From the NCBI GenBank assembly GCA_020073145.1, contig JAIQFS010000001.1:186001-250000 (forward strand): DNA of 64,000 bases, read 5' to 3'. This document shows positions 8,553-18,186 of the stretch, one piece after another; position 1 is the stretch's first letter; every line of letters begins with the position of its first letter. The notes beneath the pieces are model-generated. The model worked only from the letters and a program-made list of their open reading frames with translations. It was not told the origin of the DNA and did no database searches. The stretch comes from Terriglobia bacterium. GTDB lineage: Bacteria > Acidobacteriota > Terriglobia > Bryobacterales > Bryobacteraceae. The position numbers were made by a program, and so were the translations under genes.

Positions 8553-9332
8553 ATGTCCTCTAAGAACGACGCTCGGGCGATCCGCGCCTCCATCCTGCTG
8601 GCGGCCGGCCTGGCGTCCGCGGCCTGCTCCCCCCGGCCCGTGCCGCAGGTGCTCTCCGTAGCCGCCGCAGCCGATCTCCAGTTCGCCCTCGATGACCTCT
8701 CGCGCGGTTTCCGCGCCGCCCATCCCGGCCTCGATCTGCGCATCGCCTACGGATCTTCCGGCAACTTCTTCGCGCAGATCCAGAGCCAGGCGCCCTTCGA
8801 TCTTTTTCTTTCAGCCGACGTTGAGTATCCGCGGAAACTGATCCAGAAGGGAATCGGCGCGCCGGACTCCATCTTCGTCTACGCAGTCGGCCGGATCGCG
8901 GTCTGGGTGCCGGAGCATTCGCCGTTGGACCCCGCCACCGCGCTGAAGTCCGGCGCCATCCGCCATCTGGCGATCGCCAATCCCCAGCACGCGCCCTATG
9001 GCCGCGCCGCCGAATCGGCAATGCGTACGCTCGGGGTCTACGACGGGCTGCAATCGAAACTCGTGTTGGGAGAGAATGTGGCCCAGACCCTCGAGTTTGT
9101 GCAGAGCGGCGCTGCCGATGCCGGCATTGTGGCCCTTTCTCTGGCGCTTGCGCCGGCGGTGCGCCCCCAAGGCCGCTACTGGGAGATTCCCCTCGATGCC
9201 TATCCGAAGATGGAGCAGGGCGGTGTTATCTTGAAGGACTCCGCGGCCGCCCGCGCCTTTCGCTCCTGGATGACGGCGCCGGAGGGCGTGCGCGTGCTGC
9301 AGCGATACGGCTTTTCACTACCGGGCAAGTGA
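8553..9332 (+). CDS. modA: Molybdate ABC transporter substrate-binding lipoprotein ModA
   Basis: Binds molybdate or tungstate outside the inner membrane and hands it to ModBC. I chose the ATG at 8553 because it puts a lipoprotein signal at the N-terminus: MSSKNDARAIRASILL followed by lipobox LASAAC with Cys at residue 25. Typical ModA blocks follow: LSVAAAADLQFALDDL, a GSSGNFFAQIQSQAPFDLFLSAD stretch whose serines bind the oxyanion, GENVAQTLEFVQSGAADAGIVALS, and the C-terminal FRSWMTAPEGVRVLQRYGF. One base separates it from modB. Confidence 0.92.
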   Translation: MSSKNDARAIRASILLAAGLASAACSPRPVPQVLSVAAAADLQFALDDLSRGFRAAHPGLDLRIAYGSSGNFFAQIQSQAPFDLFLSADVEYPRKLIQKGIGAPDSIFVYAVGRIAVWVPEHSPLDPATALKSGAIRHLAIANPQHAPYGRAAESAMRTLGVYDGLQSKLVLGENVAQTLEFVQSGAADAGIVALSLALAPAVRPQGRYWEIPLDAYPKMEQGGVILKDSAAARAFRSWMTAPEGVRVLQRYGFSLPGK

Positions 9333-9333
9333 T

Positions 9334-10011
9334 ATGGACTGGCAGGCCATCGGACTGAGTCTCCGGCTCGCGATCCTCACCACCGCGATCCTCTTGATAG
9401 TGGGAATGCCCATCGCCTATTGGCTGACGTATTCGCCGCGCCGCTGGCGCTTTCTGGTGGAAGCCGTGGTGGCGCTCCCGCTGGTGCTGCCGCCCACCGT
9501 CCTGGGCTTCTACGTGTTGTTGGCCATCGGCCCGCGCAGCCCGGTGGGCGCAATTTATCGCGTGCTGACCAGCGGCGGCCTGCTGCCGTTCTCCTTTCCC
9601 GGCCTGCTGGTGGCGTCCGTGCTCTACAGCCTGCCCTTCACCGTGCAGCCCATGGCCGGGGCCTTTGCGGCGGTGGATCGCAAGCTGGTGGAAGCCTCGT
9701 GGTGTCTCGGGGTGTCGCGCCTGGCGACCTTCCGCCGGATCGTCGTGCCGTTGGCTGTGCCGGGCATCGTTACTGGCGCCATTCTGAGTTTTGCCCACAC
9801 CATGGGCGAATTCGGCGTGGTGTTGATGGTGGGCGGGAACATCGCCGGGGTAACGCGCACCGTCTCGATTTCCATTTACGATCAGGTGCAGGCGCTCGAC
9901 TACACGGCCGCGGCCGAGACCTCGCTGTTCCTGCTGGCCCTCTCGTTCAGCGTCCTGGCCCTCACCTATTCCCTGCAGCGGCGCATCTGGGCGGTATGGC
10001 CAACGAGTTAG
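9334..10011 (+). CDS. modB: Molybdate ABC transporter permease ModB
   Basis: Inner-membrane channel subunit of 225 aa with about five membrane helices. It shows the ModB/CysT-type block VEAVVALPLVLPPTVLGFYVL and the EAA loop EASWCLGVSRLATFRRIVVPLAVPGI that contacts the ATPase, plus AHTMGEFGVVLMVGGNIAG. It starts one base after modA and its last 16 bases overlap the start of modC in another frame, so the three genes form a tight translationally coupled unit. Confidence 0.93.
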   Translation: MDWQAIGLSLRLAILTTAILLIVGMPIAYWLTYSPRRWRFLVEAVVALPLVLPPTVLGFYVLLAIGPRSPVGAIYRVLTSGGLLPFSFPGLLVASVLYSLPFTVQPMAGAFAAVDRKLVEASWCLGVSRLATFRRIVVPLAVPGIVTGAILSFAHTMGEFGVVLMVGGNIAGVTRTVSISIYDQVQALDYTAAAETSLFLLALSFSVLALTYSLQRRIWAVWPTS

Positions 10012-11060
10012 CGTGCGCATGCCGGAAGCGGCTACCCTCCGGCTTAGCGGTCGATGCGGCGTTTCGCCTTCCCCTGGATCGTGCCACCGTCACCGTGCTG
10101 TTCGGCCCTTCGGGCTCCGGGAAGACCACGCTGCTGCGGCTGCTGGCCGGGCTGGAGCGGCCGGATGAGGGATGCGTTCAGTTCCGTGACCAGACCTGGT
10201 TCGATTCCACGCGCGGAGTCTCGCTGGCTCCGCAGCTTCGCCGCACCGGCTTTCTGTTCCAAGAGTACGCGCTCTTTCCCCATCTGACGGTCCGGCGCAA
10301 CATTGAATACGCGGCGCGCGATCCCCGCAAAGCGTCGGAGTGGATGTCCCGTTTCGACCTCACTTGGCTCTCGCCGCGGCTGCCTCGCTCCCTTTCGGGC
10401 GGCGAGCAGCAGCGCGTGGCCTTGGCGCGCGCTTTGGCGGCGGAGCCGGCCTTGCTGCTGCTGGATGAACCCCTCTCGGCCCTAGATTCCCCCACCCGCG
10501 GACGCTTACGCCAGGAACTGCGCCGCGAATTAGTTGAGAGCGGCATCCCCAGCATCATCGTCACCCATGACCGCATCGAGGCGATGGCGCTGGGCGATTG
10601 GATGGCGGTCTTGATCGGCGGCGTCGTCCACCAGGCCGGCCCTATCGACGAAGTCTTCCGCCATCCGGCCAACGTCCAGGTGGCCGAATCCGTCGGCGTC
10701 GAAAACGTCTTGCCCGGCGAGATTGTGGGGCGTGCCGAGGGCCTCGCCACCGTCCGGGTCGGAGGCACCCGCCTGGAGTGCGTCGATTCCGGCGAGACCG
10801 GTGCCGTCTGTGTCTGCATTCGCGCCGAGGACGTAACCCTCGCTCCCGGCTCGGCGGCCGTCTCCAGCGCGCGCAACCGCCTGGCCGGCCGCATCCGCTC
10901 GTTGGTTCGGGAAGGCCCGCTGGCGCGCGTGGAAGTGGACTGCGGGTTCCCGCTGGTGGCGGTGGTGACCGCGCAATCCGCCGGCGATCTCCACCTGAAC
11001 CCCGGCGATCCCGTCTACGCGGTGGTCAAGGCCACCTCCGTGCATCTCTTGCCGCGATAG
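9996..11060 (+). CDS. modC: Molybdate ABC transporter ATP-binding protein ModC
   Basis: ATPase of the molybdate importer, 354 aa from the ATG at 9996 (MANELACACRKRLPSG), which overlaps the end of modB. Walker A GPSGSGKTTLL, Q-loop FLFQEYALFP, signature LSGGEQQRVALARAL, Walker B ALLLLDEPLSALD and H-loop IIVTHDRIEAM are all present. The last 140 residues (NVLPGEIVGRAEGLATVRVGG..., NRLAGRIRSLVREGPLARVEVD) look like a TOBE/MOP molybdate-binding regulatory domain. It completes modABC. No ModE site or molybdenum-cofactor riboswitch was seen in front of modA. Confidence 0.92.
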   Translation: MANELACACRKRLPSGLAVDAAFRLPLDRATVTVLFGPSGSGKTTLLRLLAGLERPDEGCVQFRDQTWFDSTRGVSLAPQLRRTGFLFQEYALFPHLTVRRNIEYAARDPRKASEWMSRFDLTWLSPRLPRSLSGGEQQRVALARALAAEPALLLLDEPLSALDSPTRGRLRQELRRELVESGIPSIIVTHDRIEAMALGDWMAVLIGGVVHQAGPIDEVFRHPANVQVAESVGVENVLPGEIVGRAEGLATVRVGGTRLECVDSGETGAVCVCIRAEDVTLAPGSAAVSSARNRLAGRIRSLVREGPLARVEVDCGFPLVAVVTAQSAGDLHLNPGDPVYAVVKATSVHLLPR

Positions 11061-11092
11061 GCCGCGGTGCAGTGAGGTAAGGTGAGAACAGG

Positions 11093-12448
11093 ATGAACTA
11101 CTACCAGCAGCATCAAAAGCAGTTTGTCGAAGGCCTGACCGCCTTTCTGCGGATTCCAAGCATCAGCACGCTGTCGGAGCACAAGCCGGATATTCAGCGC
11201 GCTGCCGAATTCGTGCGCGAGGAACTGCTCACGGCCGGGATGACTGCCGCCGAACTGATCCAGGGGAAGGGCAATCCTTTGGTCTATGCGGAATGGCTGG
11301 GTGCGCCGGGCAAGCCGACCCTCCTCTTTTACGGGCACTACGACGTGCAGCCGCCCGATCCGCTGGACGAGTGGAAGTCCCCCCCGTTCGAGCCGCAGAT
11401 TCGCGGCAACGATATTTTCGCCCGCGGCGCCTGCGACGACAAAGGCCAGACCTACCTCCAGATCAAGGCCGTCGAGGGTCTGCTCAAGACCACCGGCAAG
11501 CTGCCGGTCAACGTCAAGTTTCTGATCGAAGGCGAAGAGGAATCGGGCGGCGAGCACATCGAGGCCTACGTGAAGAGCAAGCCGCCGCGGTTGAAGGCCG
11601 ACGCCGCCGTCATCTGCGATACGGAAATGTTCGCGCCCGATCTGCCCACCATCTGCGTGGGCCTGCGCGGGATCGTCTACGGCGAGCTGTTTGTCGAAGG
11701 CGCCAATCACGACTTGCACTCGGGCGTCTATGGCGGCGCTGCGCCCAACCCCATTCAGGCGATTGCCGAGATCGTCTGCGCGCTGAAGGATCGAGAAGGG
11801 CGCATCCGGATTCCGGGTTTCTCCGATCGCGTGGTTCCGCCCACCGCCAAGGAGCGCGAGGCCTGGGCGCGCCTGCCGTTCAACGAAAAAGAGTTTACCG
11901 AAAAGGAAATGGGCGCGCGCGCATTGGTGGGCGAGCCGGGCGTTCCGCTGTTCGATCGCCTGTGGGGCCGGCCGACGCTCGAGGTCCACGGCATTCGCGG
12001 CGGTTTCATCGGCGAAGGCGCCAAGACCGTGATTCCGGCGCGCGCCGTGGCCAAGATCAGCACCCGCCTGGTGGCCGACCAGCGCACGGAGGAAGCGGCC
12101 GCGCAGCTCAAGGCCGCGATCCAGGCCGCGTGTCCCAAGGGCGTTACCGCCGAGTTCAAAGTGCTGCACGCCGGCGCGCCCTCGCTGACCAATCCCGACA
12201 ACCGCTTCATTCACGCCGCCGCCGAAGCCATGAAGCAGGTCTTCGGCAAAGAGACCGTCTACATCCGCTCGGGCGGCTCGATTCCGATCGTGGGTGTGTT
12301 CGACCAGTCTCTGGGAATCCCCAGCGTCATGATGGGCTTCGGCCTGCCCGATGACAACCTGCACGCACCCAACGAGAAGTTTCACCTGCCGAACTTTTTC
12401 CGCGGCATCGAGTCGGTAGCGCGCTACCTGGAACTGCTGGGCGGCTAG
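11093..12448 (+). CDS. M20-family dipeptidase/carboxypeptidase
   Basis: Cytoplasmic zinc peptidase of the M20/M25/M40 group, 451 aa, without a signal peptide. The first metal site is in LLFYGHYDVQPPDP, with bridging Asp in GACDDKGQTYLQIKA and the Glu-Glu pair in FLIEGEEESGGEH; the GANHDLHSGVYGG histidine belongs to the dimerisation lid and SGGSIPIVGVFDQSLGIPSVMMGFGLPDDNLHAPNE carries the distal histidine ligand. The length and the NPLVYAEW start resemble CNDP-type dipeptidases. It starts 32 bases after modC on the same strand but is probably functionally unrelated to it. Confidence 0.88.
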   Translation: MNYYQQHQKQFVEGLTAFLRIPSISTLSEHKPDIQRAAEFVREELLTAGMTAAELIQGKGNPLVYAEWLGAPGKPTLLFYGHYDVQPPDPLDEWKSPPFEPQIRGNDIFARGACDDKGQTYLQIKAVEGLLKTTGKLPVNVKFLIEGEEESGGEHIEAYVKSKPPRLKADAAVICDTEMFAPDLPTICVGLRGIVYGELFVEGANHDLHSGVYGGAAPNPIQAIAEIVCALKDREGRIRIPGFSDRVVPPTAKEREAWARLPFNEKEFTEKEMGARALVGEPGVPLFDRLWGRPTLEVHGIRGGFIGEGAKTVIPARAVAKISTRLVADQRTEEAAAQLKAAIQAACPKGVTAEFKVLHAGAPSLTNPDNRFIHAAAEAMKQVFGKETVYIRSGGSIPIVGVFDQSLGIPSVMMGFGLPDDNLHAPNEKFHLPNFFRGIESVARYLELLGG

Positions 12449-12751
12449 TTACCGCCAGTGTCCGCGGCGGAAGACGTAGCCGTGACGCGGCCGCTCGACC
12501 CAGCCGCCCGGAATCCAGACCGCCCGCGGGCGCGGCGGACGCAGCCAGCGGCCTTGCACCCAGACATAGTTGCCGCCCCGCCAATCCCAAAAGCCTTCCG
12601 TCCACACGTAGCCCGGGCCGGGGGCGACGCCGACCACCGCGTACCGGGGCGGGGGCGGGCCGTATCGCACCACCACCGCGCCCGGAGCGGCGCAGGCGCT
12701 CAGCAACGCGCCGCCAACCAGAGCCAACGGCGCCAGGAATCTCTGTTTCAT
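12449..12751 (-). CDS. Small lipoprotein with YxWxxGxW-type repeats
   Basis: A 100-aa secreted protein: signal MKQRFLAPLALVGGALLSAC with a lipobox ending in Cys 20, then a Tyr/Trp/Pro/Gly-rich body. Three imperfect repeats of an aromatic unit are visible: GYVWTEGFWDWRGG, NYVWVQGRWLRPPRP and AVWIPGGWVERPRHGYVFRRGHW, as in the YXWGXW repeat family. The function is unknown; such proteins are envelope-associated. Its stop codon directly abuts the stop of the convergent M20 gene. A strong GGAGG-type ribosome site precedes the ATG. Confidence 0.75.
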   Translation of the reverse strand: MKQRFLAPLALVGGALLSACAAPGAVVVRYGPPPPRYAVVGVAPGPGYVWTEGFWDWRGGNYVWVQGRWLRPPRPRAVWIPGGWVERPRHGYVFRRGHWR

Positions 12752-12857
12752 TTCCTCCGATACCTCCTACCCATCCAACGCAGGGCGGCGGCACGGGGTT
12801 GCGCGCGTGAAACCGGCTTAATATTAGGCGCCGTTAACCTGGCGGGGCGACTCCAGT

Positions 12858-15839
12858 CTAGAACTCAGCCCGGAACAGGAACTCGATGCGCCGCGGCGCG
12901 CCGGTTCCCACAGCGCCGGTGTTGATGATGCCGGTGATCAGCCCGAAGCCCGAGTTCACCGAGGGCGGATTGCCGGTCAAGCTGCCGACGGATCCGGAAG
13001 GGGTATCGAAGACCGGATGGTTGAAGAGGTTGTAGGCCGCGGCGCGGAAGTTCAATGCCAGGCGCTCGGTCAGCTTGAACCGCTTCTGCAGTGAGCTATC
13101 GATTTCGAACATCCCCGGACCGTTGGCGATGTAGCGGCCCAGATTCCCCCACGTGCCCTTCGCCGGAAGCGCGAACGCCGCGGGGTTGAACCAGTTGTCA
13201 ATGGTCTGGTTGGCGGCATAGATGGGGACGCCTGGCACCAGGTTGGGGCGCTGGTTCTTGTTGTTGCCATCGATCACGTCTCCGGCCTTGCGCGTCATCG
13301 TGATATTCACCGGAAGTCCGGTGCGGGCGGTCGCGATCCCCGCCAGTTCCCATCCTCCGAAAATCCGCGAAGCCAGCCCCTCGGCGAGAAAGTTCTTGCC
13401 TGGCCCGAAGGGCAGTTCGTACACGCCATTCAGCGTGAGGTTGTGGCGGACGTCGATGTCGGTGCTGCTGCGGTCGCAGGCGCGGCAGGCCATGTCCTGG
13501 AAGGAGATGGCCGAACCGGAGCCGGTGGACGCGTCGCCGATGCCGTGCGACCACATGTAGTTGGCCTGGAAGAGCAGTCCGTGCGTGAACCGGCGCTGCA
13601 AGGAAGCCTGCAGCGCGTTGAAGTTGTTGTTGCCATCGTTGGCCTTCAAGCCGAACGACCCGAAGCCGGCCAGCGGGCGCGTGCCGGTGGACGGATTGAT
13701 CAGGTTGACCGTGTACTTGGAAAACAGGTGGTGTCCTTCGCCGCCCGTATAGCCCACTTGAAGCACCCAATCTTGCGGCAACTGCTGTTGGACGAGGAAA
13801 TCCCAGTTGTTGTAGGAGAGGTCCTGGCGGTTGCGGGCGATCGCCTTGGGGCTAAAGAGCTGATTCGCGGGATTGAGGAACGCCACCAGCGGATACGCCA
13901 GCGCCGGGAAGTCGTCGGAGGACAAGGTATACCGGGGCACGGCGCTTTCCGCCGGGTCGCTGAAGTCGTCATTCTGGTTGCCGCCGAAATAGATGCCGAA
14001 GCCGGAGCGGATGGTGGTCTTGCCGTGGAGCGCGGCCGGCGCCCAAGCCACACCCAGGCGCGGCCCGAAGTCCTTGGTGTTGGGATCGTAGTACGGCGTC
14101 CCTTTCGGACAGAAGCCGCCACAGCCCAGGATATCGGCCACCGCCGAGCGGTTCAAGATTTCGTGTGCTACCGAATAATATTCGTAGCGCAGCCCCAGGT
14201 TGAGCGTGAGGGTGGGACTGACCCGAAACTCGTCCTGCGCGTAGGCCTGGTAAAACGTGCGGCGGTTGCCCACCACACCCTCGCCCTGGAGGTAAGACGC
14301 CGAATCGGCTTGATTATCGATGAGCTCGTTCAAGCCCGCATAAGCGACGCTCGATGTCGTCAGCGTGTTGCCGGAGTTGTTCAGCCGGATCCGCCGGACG
14401 TCGACCCCGAACTTCAGCGTGTGGCGGCCGCGCACCAGGCTCAGGTTATCGATGTAGGAGAAGGAGGTTCCCACCTCGGTGTCGAGCGAGGTATCGCTGA
14501 TACCGTCAAAAGCGCCGCCCACATCGAGGGCGATGGGCGAGGTTCCGTAGGTGTAGTTGTGATAGTTGGCCCGGTTCAAGCCGAATTTCACTTCGTTGAT
14601 GGTGGTGGGAGAGAGGATCCGTTGAAACTGCAACACCACGTTGGTAGGAACATGGGGAATCACGTTGCGTGTGCCCAGAGCGTCCTGGGGTTGATCGATG
14701 TAAGCGTTATCGACGTTGTATCGGAAGAACGCGGTATTGGTGTCGTTGAAACGGTAGTCGAAGCGGAACATGCCGGCGTCTTCGCGGATGGTGTCGGACG
14801 TGACGGTCCTCACTTCATCGGTGAAGGCATCCAGCGGCGTTTGCCCAGTTGGATACGCGTCGATGATCGGCTTCAGCACCGGAGACTGCGCGGCCACCTG
14901 CGCCCGCAAGGCGGCATTGGGGACGATGTTCGTAAAGGTCTGGCCGAGGCTTTGGCGCAGCCCCTCGTAGTTCGCATAAAAGAACGCTTTGTTCTTCACC
15001 ACCGGCCCGCCGAAACTGGCGCCGAACTGGTTCAACGTGAAGTCAGGGAGCGTAGCGCCATCGAAGGACGAGCGGGCGTCGAGGGCGTCGTTGCGGACCG
15101 CGTAAAACGTGCTGCCGTGAAACTCGTTGGTGCCGGTCTTCGATACCACGTTCACTTGCACGCCGCCGGCGGCCCCGCTTTCGGCGGTGTAGTTGGCGGT
15201 GCTGACCCGGAATTCGGAAATCGAGTCGAGGGCGATGTTGAGGCGCGTGTCGGCCTTCTGGGTCTGCTCTTGCACGCCGCTGGTGTCGATGCCGTCGAAC
15301 GTGAAATTGCTATCGTCGAGAGAGTGGCCGGAAAACTGAATGGAACGTTGCGCGCCATCGCCGTAATCGATAGCACCCGGCACCAGCATCATCAGGCTGG
15401 CCCAGTTGCGGCCGCTGACCGGGATCTCCTTGATCTGCGCGGACTCGATCACGCCTCCCACCTCGGCATTGGTGCGGTTGAGCGATTCGGCCGTGGCCGT
15501 GACCTGCACGGTCTGCGCGTCGCCTCCCACCTCCAGCCGGGTATCGAGCGTCCGGGTCTCGCCGAATTGCAGATCGATGCCGCTCACGGCCGTCGGGCGG
15601 AACCCGGTCTTCGAAATCGTAATCGAGTAAGCGCCCACCGGAAGCCCGGTGATTTCATAGAGGCCTTTTTCGTTGGTTAGCGCCGTGCGATGGAATCCGG
15701 TGGCGTCGGATCTCAGCTCGGCGGCGGCGCCGGGTACGAGTGCTCCGGCGGGATCGGTCACGGCTCCGTTGATCGCGGCGCGGTCCTGGGCCAATAAGGG
15801 CAGTCCAAGTACACAAAGGGCCGTCACAAGTCGTCGCAT
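12858..15839 (-). CDS. Oar-type TonB-dependent outer-membrane receptor with carboxypeptidase-regulatory domain
   Basis: Outer-membrane protein of about 993 aa, predicted to import a large substrate using TonB energy. A signal peptide (MRRLVTALCVLGLPLLAQ) is followed by a carboxypeptidase-regulatory-like beta domain (INGAVTDPAGALVPGAAAEL to GFRPTAVSGIDL, about residues 25-100), a plug region (IKEIPVSGRNWASLMMLVPG) and a long beta-barrel ending in an aromatic residue (RRIEFLFRAEF). I chose the ATG at 15839 over the GTG 12 bases upstream because GAGG lies at a good distance. This architecture is greatly expanded in Acidobacteria. No substrate-specific neighbour is present. Confidence 0.85.
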   Translation of the reverse strand: MRRLVTALCVLGLPLLAQDRAAINGAVTDPAGALVPGAAAELRSDATGFHRTALTNEKGLYEITGLPVGAYSITISKTGFRPTAVSGIDLQFGETRTLDTRLEVGGDAQTVQVTATAESLNRTNAEVGGVIESAQIKEIPVSGRNWASLMMLVPGAIDYGDGAQRSIQFSGHSLDDSNFTFDGIDTSGVQEQTQKADTRLNIALDSISEFRVSTANYTAESGAAGGVQVNVVSKTGTNEFHGSTFYAVRNDALDARSSFDGATLPDFTLNQFGASFGGPVVKNKAFFYANYEGLRQSLGQTFTNIVPNAALRAQVAAQSPVLKPIIDAYPTGQTPLDAFTDEVRTVTSDTIREDAGMFRFDYRFNDTNTAFFRYNVDNAYIDQPQDALGTRNVIPHVPTNVVLQFQRILSPTTINEVKFGLNRANYHNYTYGTSPIALDVGGAFDGISDTSLDTEVGTSFSYIDNLSLVRGRHTLKFGVDVRRIRLNNSGNTLTTSSVAYAGLNELIDNQADSASYLQGEGVVGNRRTFYQAYAQDEFRVSPTLTLNLGLRYEYYSVAHEILNRSAVADILGCGGFCPKGTPYYDPNTKDFGPRLGVAWAPAALHGKTTIRSGFGIYFGGNQNDDFSDPAESAVPRYTLSSDDFPALAYPLVAFLNPANQLFSPKAIARNRQDLSYNNWDFLVQQQLPQDWVLQVGYTGGEGHHLFSKYTVNLINPSTGTRPLAGFGSFGLKANDGNNNFNALQASLQRRFTHGLLFQANYMWSHGIGDASTGSGSAISFQDMACRACDRSSTDIDVRHNLTLNGVYELPFGPGKNFLAEGLASRIFGGWELAGIATARTGLPVNITMTRKAGDVIDGNNKNQRPNLVPGVPIYAANQTIDNWFNPAAFALPAKGTWGNLGRYIANGPGMFEIDSSLQKRFKLTERLALNFRAAAYNLFNHPVFDTPSGSVGSLTGNPPSVNSGFGLITGIINTGAVGTGAPRRIEFLFRAEF

Positions 15840-16055
15840 GGCAAACCTCACTGATGAATTTGGAAAGGGACAGCGAAATCGTAGCCGGTTTCCATTGCGG
15901 GCCGATGACGGACGGATGACGGGAACGTGAGAGGAGTGTAGTGTGGCGGCTTTGGGATGTTTTCATACTCTGCGGTCTTGGATCCGTAGCCGGGTCTTCA
16001 TGAAAGCGAAACGGAATCCGGGGGATGCTGGTATAACCCAAACTGGAGAGATCGC

Positions 16056-17171
16056 GTGACGAGACGAGCGCTTCGCTGGATCGCGGCCGTGCCGATGCTG
16101 GCAGCCGCACTTTGGTTGTCGAATCAACTGACGCGGCCCCCGTCCGCGCAGGCGGCTGCCGGAGAAAAAGTGGTCGGCGGCCCGTACGCGGTCAATGTGG
16201 GGCCGCGCTCGGCGACGGTGATGTGGGTGGTCCAGACCGGCGAGGCCTCGCTCGGCACCGAACCAGGGCAGGCGGATAAGACGGCGCCGGCTCTGCGGGC
16301 GGAGAAGACCACCTTCGTCGGCCTGAAACGGGGAATCACCTACTACTACCAGGCCTTTCCTGGGGAAGCCGGAAAGGGCTCATTCCGAACGCCTCCCGCC
16401 GATGCCTCCCGGTTTCAGTTTGTGGTGTACGGGGATACGCGCACGCGCCACGACGTGCACCGCACCGTGATTGCCGGAATTCTGAAGTATGCCAACCCCG
16501 ATTTCGTCATGCACACCGGGGACCTGGTGGCGAACGGCGACGATGCTTCCTTGTGGCCCATCTTCTTCGATGCGGAACGCGAACTGCTGCGCAAGACCGC
16601 CTTCTTTCCCTCCTTAGGCAACCACGAACGCAATGCCAGGAACTATTTCGACCTGCTGGATGCCAAGCCCTATTACTCGTTCGATTGGGGGAGCGCCCAT
16701 TTCATCGTGATCGACAGCGACATCGCCAACGCCCGCGCGACCAAAGCCGAACAGGACTCGTTCTGGCAAGAAGAGACGCATTGGCTGGAAGAAGATCTGC
16801 GCGGATCGCAAAAAGCCGATTTCCGTTTCCTGTTCGCGCACCACCCTCCGATGACCGCGGTGAAGCGCCGCCAGGGAGACAACCCGCACATGACGGCGCT
16901 CGAACCGATGTTCGAGAAATACAAGGTGTCCGCCGGCTTCTTCGGCCACGATCACAACTACCAGCATTACGTGAAGAACGGAGTTCACTACTTCATCACC
17001 GGCGGTGGAGGAGCGCCGCTCTACGATGTCGATGTGCCGCCGCCGGGAATCACGCAGAAGGTGGCCAGCACGGAGAACTTCGTGGTGGTCGAAGTCGACG
17101 GGAAGAAGGCGCGCGTCGAAGCGAAGACCCCGGATGGCCAGCTGCTGGACACCACCGAGCTGGGCCAGTGA
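16056..17171 (+). CDS. Purple-acid-phosphatase-like metallophosphoesterase, secreted
   Basis: A 371-aa exported phosphoesterase starting at GTG. A signal peptide (residues 1-34) is followed by a fibronectin-like N-terminal domain of the purple acid phosphatase type (GPYAVNVGPRSATVMWVVQTGEAS) and a calcineurin-like catalytic domain. Metal-site motifs appear in order: VVYGDTRTRHD, HTGDLVANGDD, SLGNHERN, FAHHPPM and FFGHDHNYQHY. The natural substrate could be phosphate monoesters or diesters. It converges on the following gene with 15 bases between them. Confidence 0.85.
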   Translation: MTRRALRWIAAVPMLAAALWLSNQLTRPPSAQAAAGEKVVGGPYAVNVGPRSATVMWVVQTGEASLGTEPGQADKTAPALRAEKTTFVGLKRGITYYYQAFPGEAGKGSFRTPPADASRFQFVVYGDTRTRHDVHRTVIAGILKYANPDFVMHTGDLVANGDDASLWPIFFDAERELLRKTAFFPSLGNHERNARNYFDLLDAKPYYSFDWGSAHFIVIDSDIANARATKAEQDSFWQEETHWLEEDLRGSQKADFRFLFAHHPPMTAVKRRQGDNPHMTALEPMFEKYKVSAGFFGHDHNYQHYVKNGVHYFITGGGGAPLYDVDVPPPGITQKVASTENFVVVEVDGKKARVEAKTPDGQLLDTTELGQ

Positions 17172-17186
17172 CCGCGGGGCCGAGGG

Positions 17187-18098
17187 CTACTGCTGCCGCT
17201 CGGTCACGGTAATGGGAGCGCTCAAGCGGAAGGTGATGCGGGTTTCGGAAGGCAGCGTGGCCGGTTTGCCGCGCGTGAGCAATACGTCTCCCGCGCCGGC
17301 TCCGCCGCCGACACCGGCTCCGACCGCGGCGCCCTTGCCGCCTCCGGCGATCGCCCCGATGATGGCGCCGATGGCGGCTCCTGCGCCCACCTTGGCGGCG
17401 TCCTCTTTCTTGGAAGCCTCAGCTTGTTTTTCGAAGTTCTCGGTCTGGACGGAAATGGTCTGACCATCCGAGAGGTGGATGCGGGTGAGATCGACCACCA
17501 ACGAGGACACGCCTTTGACTTTTCCGCCGCGGTCGGACAGAACCACCCGGCCCTCCACCCGCGCGCCGCGCTCCGCAATCACCAGGCCATCCACCACCAG
17601 GGGTTGATCGAGCGAGCCGGTGAAGAGATCGCCGGAGTTATTGCGCTCGGTGGACAGGCCGTCGATCAGGCGCACCGGAATCGACATTCCGGCGTTCAGC
17701 GTCACCTGAGGCGGAGGCGGCGGAGGGGGTGGCGCGCTCTCCGGTTCGGGGCGCGCGGGCGGAGGAACTTCAGCAACCGGCTGGGGCGCTGGCGGGACCA
17801 CGGCGGGCGGGGGGGCGGCCGGCGCGACGGCTACAGGCCCCGGCTGGCTTTCCTGGGGATGGCGCACCGGTTTTGGCTTCGTTTTGTGTTCGATCACCGG
17901 AACGGGCTTGGCTTCCGGCTCGGCGGGGGCCGGCTGCACCGCCGCCGCAGGCGCTTGTGTCTGATTCGGAGCAGGCGTCTGGTGCTGTGCGACTACCGGC
18001 GCAGGCGCGGCCGGTTGGGAGGGCTGCGTCACCTTCATGACCAGCGCGCCGCCCACGGCGGCGACCGCCACCAGAAGACCAATCTGCCACCCTTTCAT
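17187..18098 (-). CDS. Membrane-anchored Pro/Ala-rich protein with C-terminal glycine-zipper domain
   Basis: A 303-aa protein from the ATG at 18098, which has GAGGAG nine bases upstream; a longer frame exists but has no such site. One N-terminal membrane anchor (MKGWQIGLLVAVAAVGGALVM) is followed by about 110 residues of Pro/Ala-rich linker. A folded beta domain comes next (VTLNAGMSIPVRLIDGLSTERN, SLVVDLTRIHLSDGQTISVQTENFEKQ), then a glycine zipper (KVGAGAAIGAIIGAIAGGGKGAAVGAGVGGGAGAG). The beta domain recalls the TrbI/VirB10-like fold, but I am not sure. A role in the cell envelope is inferred; the family is not recognised with confidence. Confidence 0.65.
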   Translation of the reverse strand: MKGWQIGLLVAVAAVGGALVMKVTQPSQPAAPAPVVAQHQTPAPNQTQAPAAAVQPAPAEPEAKPVPVIEHKTKPKPVRHPQESQPGPVAVAPAAPPPAVVPPAPQPVAEVPPPARPEPESAPPPPPPPPQVTLNAGMSIPVRLIDGLSTERNNSGDLFTGSLDQPLVVDGLVIAERGARVEGRVVLSDRGGKVKGVSSLVVDLTRIHLSDGQTISVQTENFEKQAEASKKEDAAKVGAGAAIGAIIGAIAGGGKGAAVGAGVGGGAGAGDVLLTRGKPATLPSETRITFRLSAPITVTERQQ

Positions 18099-18186
18099 GC
18101 GCTTTTTCTCCTCAAACCCCTGAGACGCTCTGTGCCGCCGTTTCGTTTCTCCCTCGAGAACCGTTAAAATCAACTAAGAACAGCCC

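Noticed and set aside
13443-15680. 745-codon plus-strand frame
   Set aside because: Lies fully opposite the TonB receptor gene; Val/Gly/Arg-rich with no domain.
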